Source of the DNA: an uncultured Prevotellaceae bacterium
GTDB lineage: Bacteria; Bacteroidota; Bacteroidia; Bacteroidales; Bacteroidaceae
Reading direction: 5' to 3'
DNA length: 64,000 bases
Assembly: GCA_902784565.1 (NCBI GenBank)
Contig: CACZVE010000001.1
Coordinates: 62,001-126,000, forward strand
The notes beneath the pieces are model-generated. The model had not been told where the DNA came from. It searched no databases and worked only from the letters and a program-made list of their open reading frames with translations. Below, piece after piece: positions 13,148 through 23,600 of this stretch (positions are counted from its first letter, which is position 1; each line of letters opens with the position of its first letter). A program made the translations under genes and the position numbers.

Positions 13148-15412
13148 TTATTGGAATTTGAACGGATAACGACCTGCTATCTGACCTGACGAGGGACCAA
13201 CAAGACCCTCAAAATCGCCGGGCTCGACTGTCCAGTCAGCAGTGTTGTCATCATAGAAACTCAGGGCAGACTTGTCGATGGTGAGGTTCACCTGTTGTGT
13301 CTCGCCTGGCTGGAGGAACACCTTCTGGAAGGCCTTCAGTTCCTTGATGGGGCGCTCGACCGACGACTTGACATCGCGGATGTAGAGTTGTACAGTCTCG
13401 GCACCGGCACGATTACCGGTATTGGTAACGGGTACGGTAAACGTAATCTGGTCTTTGGCGGTCATAGTCTTCTTGTCTGCCGAGACCTTACCATATTGGA
13501 AGGTGGTGTAACTCAGACCATAGCCAAAGGGGAAGAGAGGATCACTTTTCACTTTTCGTTTTTCACTTTTCACTTTATCTATCCAGCGGTAGCCCACAAA
13601 CAGACCCTCCTTGTATTCCTCATCAATAATCTGGTGTCCCTCACGCCACGTACCGGGATAGGTATTCAGGGCATGGGCACCGCATTGGTCGAGCGAGGCA
13701 TACCAGGTGAAGGGAAGTTTACCCGAGGGATTGACATCGCCGCAGAGCACGCTGGCGATGGCCTCGCCAGCCTCGGAACCGATGAACCAGCCCTGTACGA
13801 CGGCAGGCACCTTATCGAGCCAAGGCATGGCCACACAATTGCCGGAGATATTGACATACACGAGGCGCGGATTGACTTTCACGATGGCCTCGATGAGTTC
13901 GTCCTGTCCGTAGGGGAGACCATACTGCTGACGGTCATGACCCTCACTGTCTTGATAGCCGGCCTTGTTGAGGCCGCCGAAGAAGATGACGACATCAGCC
14001 TTGCGAGCCTTCTCCACAGCCTCGGCAGTTAGTTCTTTCTGACTGCGGGTCTCGTAGAGTGAACGACCTACCGACACACCGTCGAAACTCTGGATAGTAT
14101 CGCCGACATAGCCTCTCGCATACTCCAGACCCGCGATACGGGCCTGAAGGGCATCGAGGGGTAGAATCTCACGCTGCACCTTCAGAGAGGAGGAACCGCC
14201 GCCGACGGTCATCATCTTAATGGCGTTCTCACCCACCACCAGAATCCGTTTCATCTTCGTCAAGTCCAGTGGCAACAACGGCGCAGTTTCCTGACTTTTG
14301 ACTCCTTCATTCTTCAACAGCACGATGCCTTCTTGAGCAATCTTCAGGGCTGCCTCGTAATGACTCTCACTGCAGAGGAAACCAAAAGGCTTCTCTCGTT
14401 GCATCGTGGTACGATAAAACAGACGAAGCACGCGACGCACTTTTTCGTCGAGTTCCTTGGTGGTGTATTTCCCTGACTTGATGGCTTGCTTGTAGGCCTC
14501 GGCCATGTGGTAACTGTCATAGGCGTTGGTCTTGCCCATCGTCAGACCGTCAGTCCAGGTGCCGAATTCGAGGTCAAGACCGTTCTTCACGGCTTCGTCG
14601 GTATCGTGGCAACCGCCCCAGTCGGAGATGACCACACCGTCGAAGCCCCAGTCCTGCTTCAATATCTTATTCAGCAAGGTGGCGTTATGACAATTGTGCT
14701 GGTTCTGGTAGAGGTTGTAAGCGCCCATGATGCTCCATGCCCCACCCTCCTGCACAGCGGCACGGAAGGCTGGCAGGTATATCTCGTGGAGGGCACGGTC
14801 GCTGACGATGACATTCACCTGATGGCGGTACTCCTCGTCGTTGTTCAGACAGTAGTGCTTCACGCAGGCTGCCACGCCCTTCGACTGGAGTCCCTGGACG
14901 TAGGGCACTACCATCCGTGAGGCGAGATAAGGATCCTCACCCATATACTCGAAGTTACGACCTCCGAGAGGTGTACGGAAGATGTTCACACCAGGTCCGA
15001 GGATGACGCTCTTCTTGCGGTAGAGGGCTTCCTCGCCCAGACTCTCGCCATAGAGACGGGCCATGGCGGGATTCCATGTGGCCGCGAGACAGGTGAGGGC
15101 GGGGAAGGCCACGCACGAGTCGTTGGTCTGGCCGGCCTGTACCCACTCGTCCCAGAGCACATCGGGACGCACACCGTGAGGACCGTCGTCCGTCCACAGG
15201 TCAGGGAAGCCGAGACGTTTCACACCTGGGCTGGAGAACTTCGACTGTGCATGGATCACGGCAATCTTCTCATCGAGGGTCATGCGTTTCAGGGCATCGT
15301 CGATGCGCTGCTCCACGGGCTTACTCTCGTCGAGATAAATAGGTACTTCTTGAGCTCGTAGCGGACTCAGGCTGACCAAGCCCGCTACACATGCAGTGAT
15401 GATATGTTTCAT
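13148..15412 (-). CDS. bglX: Beta-glucosidase, GH3, periplasmic
   Basis: This exo-acting enzyme should release glucose from beta-linked gluco-oligosaccharides. The 754-residue chain has a signal peptide (about 1-20, ending SPLRAQ), the GH3 N-terminal barrel with DDGPHGVRPD and nucleophile Asp264 in VVISDWGG, the alpha/beta sandwich domain (around VVGENAI), and a C-terminal fibronectin-type-III-like domain (VTNTGNRAGAETVQLYIRD). The PLFPFGYGLSYT motif is intact, but just before it is a charged tract DKVKSEKRKVKS encoded by a tandem CACTTTT-like repeat. It is the last gene of the leftward beta-glucan operon, 3 bp after the GH16 gene. The symbol is by family similarity. Specificity for beta-1,3 or mixed-linkage glucan is inferred from the GH16 neighbour. 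Confidence 0.92.
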   Translation of the reverse strand: MKHIITACVAGLVSLSPLRAQEVPIYLDESKPVEQRIDDALKRMTLDEKIAVIHAQSKFSSPGVKRLGFPDLWTDDGPHGVRPDVLWDEWVQAGQTNDSCVAFPALTCLAATWNPAMARLYGESLGEEALYRKKSVILGPGVNIFRTPLGGRNFEYMGEDPYLASRMVVPYVQGLQSKGVAACVKHYCLNNDEEYRHQVNVIVSDRALHEIYLPAFRAAVQEGGAWSIMGAYNLYQNQHNCHNATLLNKILKQDWGFDGVVISDWGGCHDTDEAVKNGLDLEFGTWTDGLTMGKTNAYDSYHMAEAYKQAIKSGKYTTKELDEKVRRVLRLFYRTTMQREKPFGFLCSESHYEAALKIAQEGIVLLKNEGVKSQETAPLLPLDLTKMKRILVVGENAIKMMTVGGGSSSLKVQREILPLDALQARIAGLEYARGYVGDTIQSFDGVSVGRSLYETRSQKELTAEAVEKARKADVVIFFGGLNKAGYQDSEGHDRQQYGLPYGQDELIEAIVKVNPRLVYVNISGNCVAMPWLDKVPAVVQGWFIGSEAGEAIASVLCGDVNPSGKLPFTWYASLDQCGAHALNTYPGTWREGHQIIDEEYKEGLFVGYRWIDKVKSEKRKVKSDPLFPFGYGLSYTTFQYGKVSADKKTMTAKDQITFTVPVTNTGNRAGAETVQLYIRDVKSSVERPIKELKAFQKVFLQPGETQQVNLTIDKSALSFYDDNTADWTVEPGDFEGLVGPSSGQIAGRYPFKFQ
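13541..13577. repeat. Degenerate CACTTTT tandem repeat inside the GH3 gene
   Basis: The plus strand carries four CACTTTT-like units (…CACTTTTCACTTTTCG… then CACTTTTCACTTT). Translated on the minus strand they give the lysine-rich tract DKVKSEKRKVKS, which falls in a surface loop between conserved GH3 motifs and keeps the frame. Similar GTGAA/CTTTTCAC repeats occur before the genes at 4807 and 38925. Confidence 0.75.
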
Positions 15413-15415
15413 TGT

Positions 15416-16525
15416 TTATTTCTTTTGGAATACTCTTACGTAATCGACTTCCATCGTGACGGGCAGGGCATTCTCGTCGACGCCCTGCGATCCGCCCCAG
15501 TCACCACCCCATGCGAGGTTGAAGATGATGTAGAAGGGATCGGTATATGGCCAGTCATCGCGACCCAGACCACGGTTTTCGTAGTGGAGTTGCTGCTTTC
15601 CATCAACGAAGGTAGTGATATACTGGGCCGTCCACTCGATGGCATAGGTATGGAACTCACCCTCGGCACCTTTGCAGTACATCTCGTGGGTCACCTGCGT
15701 GCCATTGCTGTGAACATGCGAATTGGCATGAAGACTCGACGATACATAGTCGGGATGGTAGCCCACCTCCTCCATGATATCGATCTCGCCGTCGGCAGGC
15801 CACGAACGGAAGTTCACGGGCATCATCCAGAAGGCGGGCCAGGTACCCTTCCCCTTCGGCAGTTTGATACTGGCCTCGATATAGCCATAGGTCCAACCGC
15901 TCTTCACGTGGGCATAGACGCGACCGGAGTAGATCTTACCGTCCTCTTTGAAACAGTGGATGAGCAACTTACCATCCATGATCTCCGTGACATGACGACC
16001 CTTCGGGGTCTTGTGATCCACGTAGTTCTGAAGTTCATGGTTCACCCAACCGCTACCCTGCACCTCGTGCTTCCAGTCAGCGGGATTCAGTTCGGTTCCT
16101 TCGTTAAACTCATCCTGCCACACCAACTGATAACCGTCGGGAGCATAATAGGCAGCCTGTGCTGCTGCCGCCTGGTTGACAACGATACTCTGTCGGGCCG
16201 AACCTGACATGACGGTGACAGCACCAGAACGGGTCTCGGCCAGAGGATTAGCAGGTACCGTGATGGTGACCGTACCCGTCTGGGCTGTCGTGTTCTGGGT
16301 CTTCACGGTGAAGAAGTTGTCACCGCTTGTCATACTAGTTCCCCACTCCTTACCCGTCGTGGTGACGTTGACCGTATAGGTGCCACCCTCGGCAGGCGCA
16401 TTGACTTCCTGTGGTGAGACAGTGATGACAGGCACAGTGGGTTCAGGGTCGTCCCCACTCCCACCGCAGCCCCAGAGGGCTACGGCGAGAGAGAACATGA
16501 TATTATAAAGCATGAATCGTCTCAT
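15416..16525 (-). CDS. GH16 endo-beta-glucanase (laminarinase-like) lipoprotein with a BACON-like domain
   Basis: This surface or periplasmic lipoprotein should cut internal beta-1,3 (or beta-1,3/1,4) glucosidic bonds. The 369-residue chain has a lipobox (VALWGC, Cys about 20), a BACON/Ig-like spacer domain (about 30-115, with ITVSPQEVNAPAEGGTYTV) and a GH16 jelly roll from about residue 125. The catalytic motif is complete: Glu247-Ile-Asp249-Ile-Met-Glu252 in DGEIDIMEEVG, with the extra Met typical of the laminarinase-type beta-bulge. The BACON domain is often a spacer between membrane and catalytic domain in Bacteroidetes enzymes. Its start abuts the stop of the glycan-binding protein gene with no gap. 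The gene should be co-transcribed with the SusC/SusD pair upstream. Confidence 0.92.
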   Translation of the reverse strand: MRRFMLYNIMFSLAVALWGCGGSGDDPEPTVPVITVSPQEVNAPAEGGTYTVNVTTTGKEWGTSMTSGDNFFTVKTQNTTAQTGTVTITVPANPLAETRSGAVTVMSGSARQSIVVNQAAAAQAAYYAPDGYQLVWQDEFNEGTELNPADWKHEVQGSGWVNHELQNYVDHKTPKGRHVTEIMDGKLLIHCFKEDGKIYSGRVYAHVKSGWTYGYIEASIKLPKGKGTWPAFWMMPVNFRSWPADGEIDIMEEVGYHPDYVSSSLHANSHVHSNGTQVTHEMYCKGAEGEFHTYAIEWTAQYITTFVDGKQQLHYENRGLGRDDWPYTDPFYIIFNLAWGGDWGGSQGVDENALPVTMEVDYVRVFQKK

Positions 16526-18085
16526 TTATCGATGCTCTCTGAAGATGATCTGGCTAATTTTCACGGTAGTGCCGCCAGGAGAACCTCCGAAGTCGAGGAA
16601 GAAGCGGATAGCATCTGCATCTGCACCCTCCTTCAGCGAAACACTTTCCCATCTGAACAGGTTGGTACCAGCGGGCACATCGTTACGCTCCTCAATGAAA
16701 CAGTTGGTATCACCGGCATCCGTTAGTTTCATGGTGACCTGCGAACAGTCATCATCCGTCTCGATAACAAACTGGAAGTCGTAAGTCTTCGCAGCACTGG
16801 CCGTCAGTTTCGTATCGATGTGGAACTGGCTCTGCCACTGCAACTTGCCATTGTCTACGGGTAGGGTGATGGCGTAGGTTTCACCACTGTGAGTAGCCTC
16901 TGTGTACTCGATGGAATGCCAGTCGTCGCCAGCAGCGAAATAGTAACCGAGTTCATAGGCTTCATTATCATCGATGGCCTTCCAGAGGTTGTCGGGATCG
17001 TCGTAGTTCATGGGACTGGTGCTGCCACCGCCATCGCCGTCACCGCTACCGCCACCGTGCTCCTTGAAGCACATGTCGGTAATCTCAACCACGGTTCCGG
17101 CCTGACAACCGCCGAAGTCGAACACGAGGTGGAACAGGGCGATGTCTCTTCCGGGCATCTCACTCTTCACAAGTACATACTCGGTGTCTCCTTCCAGAGG
17201 AATGACCTCATCGAAGTAGAAGTTCGTATCGTCAGTAGCGTCCGTCAGTTTCACGGTAGCGCTGTTCAAATCCTGATTGGCCTTCAGTTTGATGGAGAAG
17301 TCATAGGTCTTATCGGCAGAGGTAGAGACGCCTCCAAGATTCTGGAGTTGGAACTGAGCCTGCCAACGCTGGTTCGACTCATAGGGCAGATTCACCACAA
17401 ACTTCTGGTTGCTCTGAGTGGTGTAGGTGATATCCTCGGCATTGTAGCCTTCCCAGCCGTCGCCATGGGCATAGTAACGGGAAATCTCCCAAGTGGCACC
17501 CTTCAGCATGTTACCGGGATCATTGAAGTCGAAGGGGAGAAGTGTCTCCTCGCCACCACCCTGACCGTTATCGTCGGGCTGGCCTGCGCCGTCGTCGTAG
17601 GCATGATCCTTCAGTACCATATCTGAGATCTCAACCACGGTTCCTGCCTGACAGCCACCGAAGTCGAACACGAGGTGCAGCGTCGCAATGTCCTTACCCT
17701 CCATATTGCTCTTCACGAGCAGATACTCGGTCTCAGCCTCCAGAGGAATAACCTCATCGAAGTAGAAGTTCGTATCATCGGTAGCGTCCGTCAGTTTCAC
17801 GGTAGCACTGTTCAGATCCTGATTAGCCTTCAGTTTGATGGAGAAGTCATAGTTCTTGCCAGCCTGTGTGGAGACACCAACAAGGTTCTGGAGTTGGAAC
17901 TGTGCCTGCCAGCGCTGGTTCGACTCGTGAGGCAGTGACACCACAAACAACTGGTTGCTCTGAGTAGTATAGGTGATATCTTCAGCATTGTAGCCTTCCC
18001 AACCGTCGCCGTGGGCGTAATAGCGGGAAATCTCGTATCCGGCATCGCGCAGCATGTTACCGTCGCTGTCGAACTTATAGCCCTT
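16526..18085 (-). repeat. Three-unit coding repeat, period about 546 bp
   Basis: The DNA encoding the first two binding modules repeats at 546 bp: the GAAATCTC stretch at 18027 recurs at 17481. Identity between units 1 and 2 is high over long runs, including silent sites, so the duplication is recent or kept uniform by gene conversion. The third unit (about 16526-17000) is clearly older. Unequal crossing-over could add or remove modules in frame. Confidence 0.85.
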
Positions 18086-18979
18086 GAAGGCCTTGGGTGC
18101 ATCGTCCTCCTTGCTGGTGAGCATGAAGCGCCAGGTGATGCCGTCGCCCTCGTATAGCAGTACCATCTCAGAGTTGGTGAGTTTGGTGACGGTGAAGACA
18201 GGATTAGCAAACTGTGCATCGCTGGAGATATAGGGGAAGAGTGTCGATGGAGGGAGTTGCAGAACGATATCCTCGCCAATGACATCAAACTTGTAGGAAG
18301 TTGTCTCAGTCTCCACGGGAGCCATAAAGTCTTGACCGTCGTTGGTATTATACTCGGCAAACACGGAACAGCCTGTATTAACATACATGGTGCCACCCTC
18401 ACCCGGATCGTAGGTATAAGTACCATCGGCCGTGAAGGTGAGGCGGTCGTCATAGACACCCCAGTCGGCCTTGTCGTTAGGATTTGCGCTCCACCAGTTG
18501 CTACCGTCGGTACCTGGTTCACCACAACCCATGTGTCCCACCTCGGCATAGTTGATGCGCCAAGTGCGGGAAATACGAGAGTAATAAGGTGTGAAGTCCA
18601 CCTGAGAGTTCTCGAACGTAAAGGTCTTACTGATGCTGCTCTGACTGAAACCGTTGCGGTTGCCAAGACGCAGTTCCACGTCGTAGGTACCAGCCTTGCT
18701 GTTAGACCAGTCCATGGGGTTCAGCGTAGAGTAAGTGTTACCGTTGACCTTCCAGATGGCGTAGGTCTGTGCCGGCATGTTGGCTACAGTGAAGGTGGCC
18801 TGGTTCACACTCTGGTCCACGATCATATTGATGTCCACATTCGCGGTGGAGGGAAGGCCGTTTTGGTTCGGTCCATCGAACTCCTCTGGCGAACAGGCCG
18901 TGAAAAGGAGACTGGAGACAGTAGTCAGGATACAGTAGAATACTCCAGCCACAATCCTATTATATTTTTTAGTAATCAT
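16526..18979 (-). CDS. Surface glycan-binding lipoprotein with three tandem CBM-like modules
   Basis: This is probably the outer-membrane glycan-binding protein (SusE/F position) of the beta-glucan locus. The 817-residue chain has a lipobox (SLLFTAC, Cys about 29), a PKD/Ig-like domain (about 45-130), a lipocalin-like stretch (about 135-290, starting TWRINYAEVG) and three C-terminal modules of about 180 residues. Modules 1 and 2 are nearly identical and share EISRYYAHGDGWEGYNAED and VKLTDATDDTNFYFDEVIPL; module 3 is diverged but keeps the FDFGG and VKLTDA cores. The fold looks like a CBM4-type beta-sandwich. No catalytic motif was seen. It sits between susD and the GH16 gene, exactly where such binding proteins are encoded. 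Binding of beta-1,3-glucan is inferred. Confidence 0.85.
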   Translation of the reverse strand: MITKKYNRIVAGVFYCILTTVSSLLFTACSPEEFDGPNQNGLPSTANVDINMIVDQSVNQATFTVANMPAQTYAIWKVNGNTYSTLNPMDWSNSKAGTYDVELRLGNRNGFSQSSISKTFTFENSQVDFTPYYSRISRTWRINYAEVGHMGCGEPGTDGSNWWSANPNDKADWGVYDDRLTFTADGTYTYDPGEGGTMYVNTGCSVFAEYNTNDGQDFMAPVETETTSYKFDVIGEDIVLQLPPSTLFPYISSDAQFANPVFTVTKLTNSEMVLLYEGDGITWRFMLTSKEDDAPKAFKGYKFDSDGNMLRDAGYEISRYYAHGDGWEGYNAEDITYTTQSNQLFVVSLPHESNQRWQAQFQLQNLVGVSTQAGKNYDFSIKLKANQDLNSATVKLTDATDDTNFYFDEVIPLEAETEYLLVKSNMEGKDIATLHLVFDFGGCQAGTVVEISDMVLKDHAYDDGAGQPDDNGQGGGEETLLPFDFNDPGNMLKGATWEISRYYAHGDGWEGYNAEDITYTTQSNQKFVVNLPYESNQRWQAQFQLQNLGGVSTSADKTYDFSIKLKANQDLNSATVKLTDATDDTNFYFDEVIPLEGDTEYVLVKSEMPGRDIALFHLVFDFGGCQAGTVVEITDMCFKEHGGGSGDGDGGGSTSPMNYDDPDNLWKAIDDNEAYELGYYFAAGDDWHSIEYTEATHSGETYAITLPVDNGKLQWQSQFHIDTKLTASAAKTYDFQFVIETDDDCSQVTMKLTDAGDTNCFIEERNDVPAGTNLFRWESVSLKEGADADAIRFFLDFGGSPGGTTVKISQIIFREHR

Positions 18980-19011
18980 AATTCCTAATTTCTAATTCCT
19001 AATTTCTAATT
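18980..19011. repeat. Tandem repeat AATTCCTAATTTCT between susD and the binding-protein gene
   Basis: Two 14-bp units (ATTCCTAATTTCTA) plus a partial copy fill the whole gap between the susD-like stop and the next start. It contains no promoter-like box. It resembles the other short A/T-rich tandem repeats in this window. Confidence 0.75.
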
Positions 19012-19013
19012 AA

Positions 19014-20567
19014 TCAATAGTTTCCGTTCTGCTTGAGAGTACCCTGGGCAGCATCGATGTTGTCCTGCGGGATGGGCAGATAGCGCACGGCCTCAGACCA
19101 AGCCTTGGTACGATAGCCACCGCTGTCGTTGGCGGGTGTCAGCACGGAGGCAGCCTTACCTGTACGTACCAGGTCGAAGTAACGCTTACCCTCGCCCATG
19201 AACTCATGACGACGCTCGTTGATGATATCATCCTCAGTGACACCGTTAATCGCATTCAGACCGGCACGGGCACGGACTTCGTTGACGTATGCGGCTGCAT
19301 CAGAGATGCTGCCACCTGTCTTCAACAGCAGTTCTGCGGCATTGAGCAAGGTCTCGGCATAACGGTACACGCGGAGGTTGTTGTTGAAGCCGAGGTCGGC
19401 GTCAGCCTTCTGGTCTTTGTTGTTACCCTTACGACACATATACTTATAGAGGCAGTAGCCGGTATTCATCCAACCTGGATCGTCGGAGGTGCCGTGGGCA
19501 TTGAGGTCGAAAGCAGAGAACTCCTTGCGGATGTCACCCTCTTCGAAACTGGCCACAGAGTGCAGGGGAATAGCACTGAAGCCCCAGCCTGCATCAACAT
19601 CCTCGTAGGGATCACCGGCATTGGCCTTGAAACTACGTGGGCCGTGGAGGCGTGGGAACACACAACCGCCTGCGGCGAGTTGGTTGTTCCAACCACGGAC
19701 AGAGTTGTCGTCGAAGTAGTTGATCTCAAAGATAGATTCTTTATTCCACTCACCGCTCTCGTCCCAGATATCCTGGAAATTGGGCGTGAGTTGGTAACGG
19801 TTGCTGCTGATCAATTCCTGCATATAGCCGAGGGCCTTGCTGTAACGGCTGTTGTCGTTCTGAATCATCACCATCTCGGCATAGATCATATAGGCCAGCG
19901 GCTTGGTGACGTGACCCTTCTCCTCTGCAGGATAGTCGTCCTTCAAAGCGCCTGTACCGATAATGTCTTCAAGTTCAGCAATCACCTTGGCATATACCTC
20001 GTCGGCAGTCAACTGATCTGAGATATAAGGAGATTCCAGATTCTCGAAGTAGCAGGGCACATTACCATAGAACTTCCAGAGTTGGAGATAGTAGAACACA
20101 CGGAGCAGACGGGCCTGAGCCTCGTAGTCGGCACGCTGTGAAGCGGAGATGTTACCGGCATTTTCCACCCACTCTGCATATTTCAGTACGTCGTTCGAAC
20201 GCTTCACACCTGAGAAACTATCACTCCAGACACCTGTCAGACAGACAACTGGCGTGCAAGAGTAGTTGAACATCAACTGCAGCATCGGCTGGTCTGTATT
20301 ACTGCTGCCATTGGGATACATATCGTCACTCATGAACTCAGAGATGAAGTTCAGGGCGTTGTATTGGTAGGTGGAACCGTAGTCATACCAGTGCAGGGGG
20401 GCGTAGGCGGCCACCAGCGCCTCGTCGAGCGATGTCTTGGTGATATAGTATTCCTCGATGAAGGTGTCGGTAGGACTGGTCACCTCCAGGAAACTGTCCT
20501 TACAACCGGTCATGGCCAAGGCTGCGATCATTCCTAATAATATCTTATTTGCTTTCATAACTTTCAT
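19014..20567 (-). CDS. SusD-like glycan-binding outer-membrane lipoprotein (beta-glucan locus)
   Basis: This 517-residue surface lipoprotein partners the SusC protein upstream. The lipobox is ALAMTGC (Cys about 22). SusD-family motifs are visible: the N-terminal S-F-L-E-V-x-x-P-T-D opening, the R-x-L-R-V-F-Y-Y-L-Q-L TPR helix, and late in the chain R-Y-A-E-T-L-L-N-A-A-E, V-N-E-V-R-A-R-A-G-L and ERRHEFMGEGKRYFDLVRTG. The last residues LKQNGNY are a usual SusD terminus. The start could be ATG 20567 (MKVMKANK) or 20558 (MKANK). It is 33 bp after the SusC stop; the gap is filled by an AATCTGTG-type repeat. Ligand specificity is inferred from the GH16 and GH3 neighbours. Confidence 0.95.
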   Translation of the reverse strand: MKVMKANKILLGMIAALAMTGCKDSFLEVTSPTDTFIEEYYITKTSLDEALVAAYAPLHWYDYGSTYQYNALNFISEFMSDDMYPNGSSNTDQPMLQLMFNYSCTPVVCLTGVWSDSFSGVKRSNDVLKYAEWVENAGNISASQRADYEAQARLLRVFYYLQLWKFYGNVPCYFENLESPYISDQLTADEVYAKVIAELEDIIGTGALKDDYPAEEKGHVTKPLAYMIYAEMVMIQNDNSRYSKALGYMQELISSNRYQLTPNFQDIWDESGEWNKESIFEINYFDDNSVRGWNNQLAAGGCVFPRLHGPRSFKANAGDPYEDVDAGWGFSAIPLHSVASFEEGDIRKEFSAFDLNAHGTSDDPGWMNTGYCLYKYMCRKGNNKDQKADADLGFNNNLRVYRYAETLLNAAELLLKTGGSISDAAAYVNEVRARAGLNAINGVTEDDIINERRHEFMGEGKRYFDLVRTGKAASVLTPANDSGGYRTKAWSEAVRYLPIPQDNIDAAQGTLKQNGNY

Positions 20568-20600
20568 ATTTAATCTGTGATAATCTGTGAAATCTGTGGC

Positions 20601-23600
20601 TTAGAAGGTGAGGTTAAATCCGACGCGCAAAGTGCGAGGCTGAGGATAGACACCGAAGTCGACACCACAGGAGGTGGCTGCTGAAGAGATTTCAGGATCG
20701 AAGCCCCAGTACTTGGTGAAGGTCAGCAGGTTCTCTGCTGCCACATAGAGGCGCAAACGACTGATGAAGGCCATCTTCGTCAGGTTCTCGGGGATGGTAT
20801 AACCCAACTCGATATTCTTCAGACGGAGATAACTGCCGTCATGGATATAGAGGTCGGAAGCCTGCCAGTTGGTGGCGTCACCCTGAATATAGATAGGATA
20901 CTTGTTTGAAGTGCCTTCGCCTGTCCAGCGTCCGAGGAACCAAGAGGGCAGGTTGATGGCGGGCAGGTCGAGACGACGGGTAGCATCGAAGATGTCGTTA
21001 CCGGCGGTACCCTGCCAGAACATCATGAAGTCGAAGCCCTTCCAGGCTGCGTTGAAGGTAGCACCGAAGGTCCAGTCGGGCGTACCCTTACCGATCTTTG
21101 TGCGGTCAGCATCGTCGATGACACCGTCATCGTTCACATCCACGAAGCGGACGAAGCCGGGACGTGCGTCAGGCTGGATCAGTTGTCCGTCCTTGGTGTA
21201 AGCGTTCACCTCATCCCAGTTCTGGAAGATGCCGTCGGTCTTATAACCCCAGAAATAGGGGAAGGGCTCACCGGCCTCCGCACGGGATATGTTACCGAGG
21301 TTGGATACATTGTCGTAGGTATCGAAACCAGCGGCATTACCCAGACGGATCAGTTTGTTCTTCAGGTAAGAGGCATTGGCCTTCACCTGGAACTTCGCGT
21401 CAGAGATATTGAACTTATAACCCAGTTCAAATTCAATACCAGTGTTTTCCATGTCACCTACATTACCGATAGGCTTCGATTCACCGACATACGACGGGAT
21501 GTTCATATCCTTCAACATACCGTTGGTCTTCTTCTTGAACCAGTCGAAGGTGAAGGTCAGTTTGTTGTTCAGGAAGCCGAAGTCGACACCCAGGTCGTAC
21601 TGCTCAGACTCCTCCCACTTTAGGTCAGGATTAGCCAGACCACTGGCCTTCGAACTGGTCTGTTCCTTCTCGCCACCAGCCATACCGAAGCCGTAGTTGT
21701 TACCGCCCTGTGTCAGCACGGTGTAACGGAAGTCACCAATATTATCATTACCATTTTTACCCCAACTGAAACGAACCTTGAAGTTGTTCAGCCAATCGTT
21801 GGTCTGCTTCATGAACTGCTCGTTCATTACATTCCAACCCAGGGATACAGAGGGGAACGTACCGTATTTGTTGTTTGTTCCGAAGCGGCTGGAACCGTCA
21901 CGACGGATGGTTGCCTGGAACATATAGCGTTCATCATAGTTATAACTCAGACGGGCAAAGAGAGATGACATGGTGTGCTTCACACCAGGACCGCCCCATC
22001 CGTCGCGGTCACCATCGGCTGCCAGACCTGTGGCGGCGTTGATCCAAGGCTTCTCATAGTCTTTCAGATTATTACGTGAGGCACCCAGTGTCCAACCGGA
22101 GTTCTCGAAGGCACTCTGACCCAGCACGACGTTCACGGTGTGTTTGTCGAAATTCTTGTCGTAAGAGAGCACATTCTCCAACTGCCAGACGGTACCACGG
22201 TCGCTCTCCATCGAGGCCGAGGAGTAGTTACGGTGCTTGGTGGGCGAGATCCAGTAGGGAACAGCATGGTTCTGGTTGCCCCAGAACGACATATCTGTGC
22301 TGTAACTGACACGGTACTTCAGACCGTCCCAGATGCCGAGGGTAGCAGAGAAGTTGCTCACGAACTTATGACTCCAGTTCTGGGCGATAGGCAGTTGGAA
22401 CGACATCAGCGGGTTGGCCATCTCATTGAAACCGGCACCGGGGATGTTCAGCAACTGTCTGTTGTCGCCGTACATGGGTACGTACTCGTCGGGATAGGTA
22501 GCGGAGTAGTAGTCTATCTGATCCTGTGCCTCCTGACCGGTGACATAAGGTGCAATCACTGGCGGCAGGGCCAGGGCAGAACCGATCTCGTTACCCCACT
22601 GTGAGTTGGGATCCACACCGGCATTCTTCACACGGGCATAAGAGAGATTCACCTGTAAATCGAGTTTGTTGAGCCAGTTGCGCTCCTTCGTCACGTCGAA
22701 CACGTTGACATCGAAATTGCCACGGAGGGTCAGACGCTGGTAGTTGGAGTGACCGTAGTTACCACCCACGATACCTTCCTGATCGTAGTAGCCGAGTGAG
22801 AAGTAATAGTTCACACGCTCGGAGGCACCGCTCAATGTCAACTCATGATTCTGCACGGGGGCATTGTCGTTGAAGAGCAGATCCTGCCAGTCGGTATTGG
22901 TCGTCACATTGTAAGGATCGGCATACTTCGGAGCCTGTCCGGCATTCACCAGACCTTCGTTCTGCATCACCATATAACCTGTGGCATCGAGCACGTCACG
23001 GTGCTTCCAAGCCGTCTGCCATCCCTGTGAGAAGTTATAGTTCACAGTGACACGACCCAGTTTACCCTTCTTGGTAGTTACGAGGATGACACCGTTGGCG
23101 GCACGGGCTCCGTAGATGGCACCCGAAGCAGCATCCTTCAGAACTTCGATACTCTCAATGTCGCTGGGGTTGATGTAGTCCAGACCACCCTCAATAGGCA
23201 TACCGTCGACGATATACAGCGGATCACTGTTGTTCACCGATCCTATACCACGCACGCGGATGCGTGAGGCAGCACCGGGCTGACCGGATGAGGAGGTGAC
23301 GTTCACGCCGGCTGCCAGACCCTTCAGGGCATTGTCCATGCGGACAGGTGCTGTACCGTCGAGGTCATCGGCAGAGACCTTCGCGATGGAGGCCGTCACA
23401 ACACTCTTCTTCTGAACACCGTAACCAATGACCACCACATCCTGCAACGTCTGGGCGTCTTCCTGCATGGTCACTTTCATACCATTGGTTGCTCTCACCT
23501 CCTGGGTGAGGTAACCGATATAACTAATAATAATAGGTGTACCCTCGCTGACTTTCAGCGTGAACTGACCATCGAGGTTGGTGATGGTGCCGTTCTGAGG

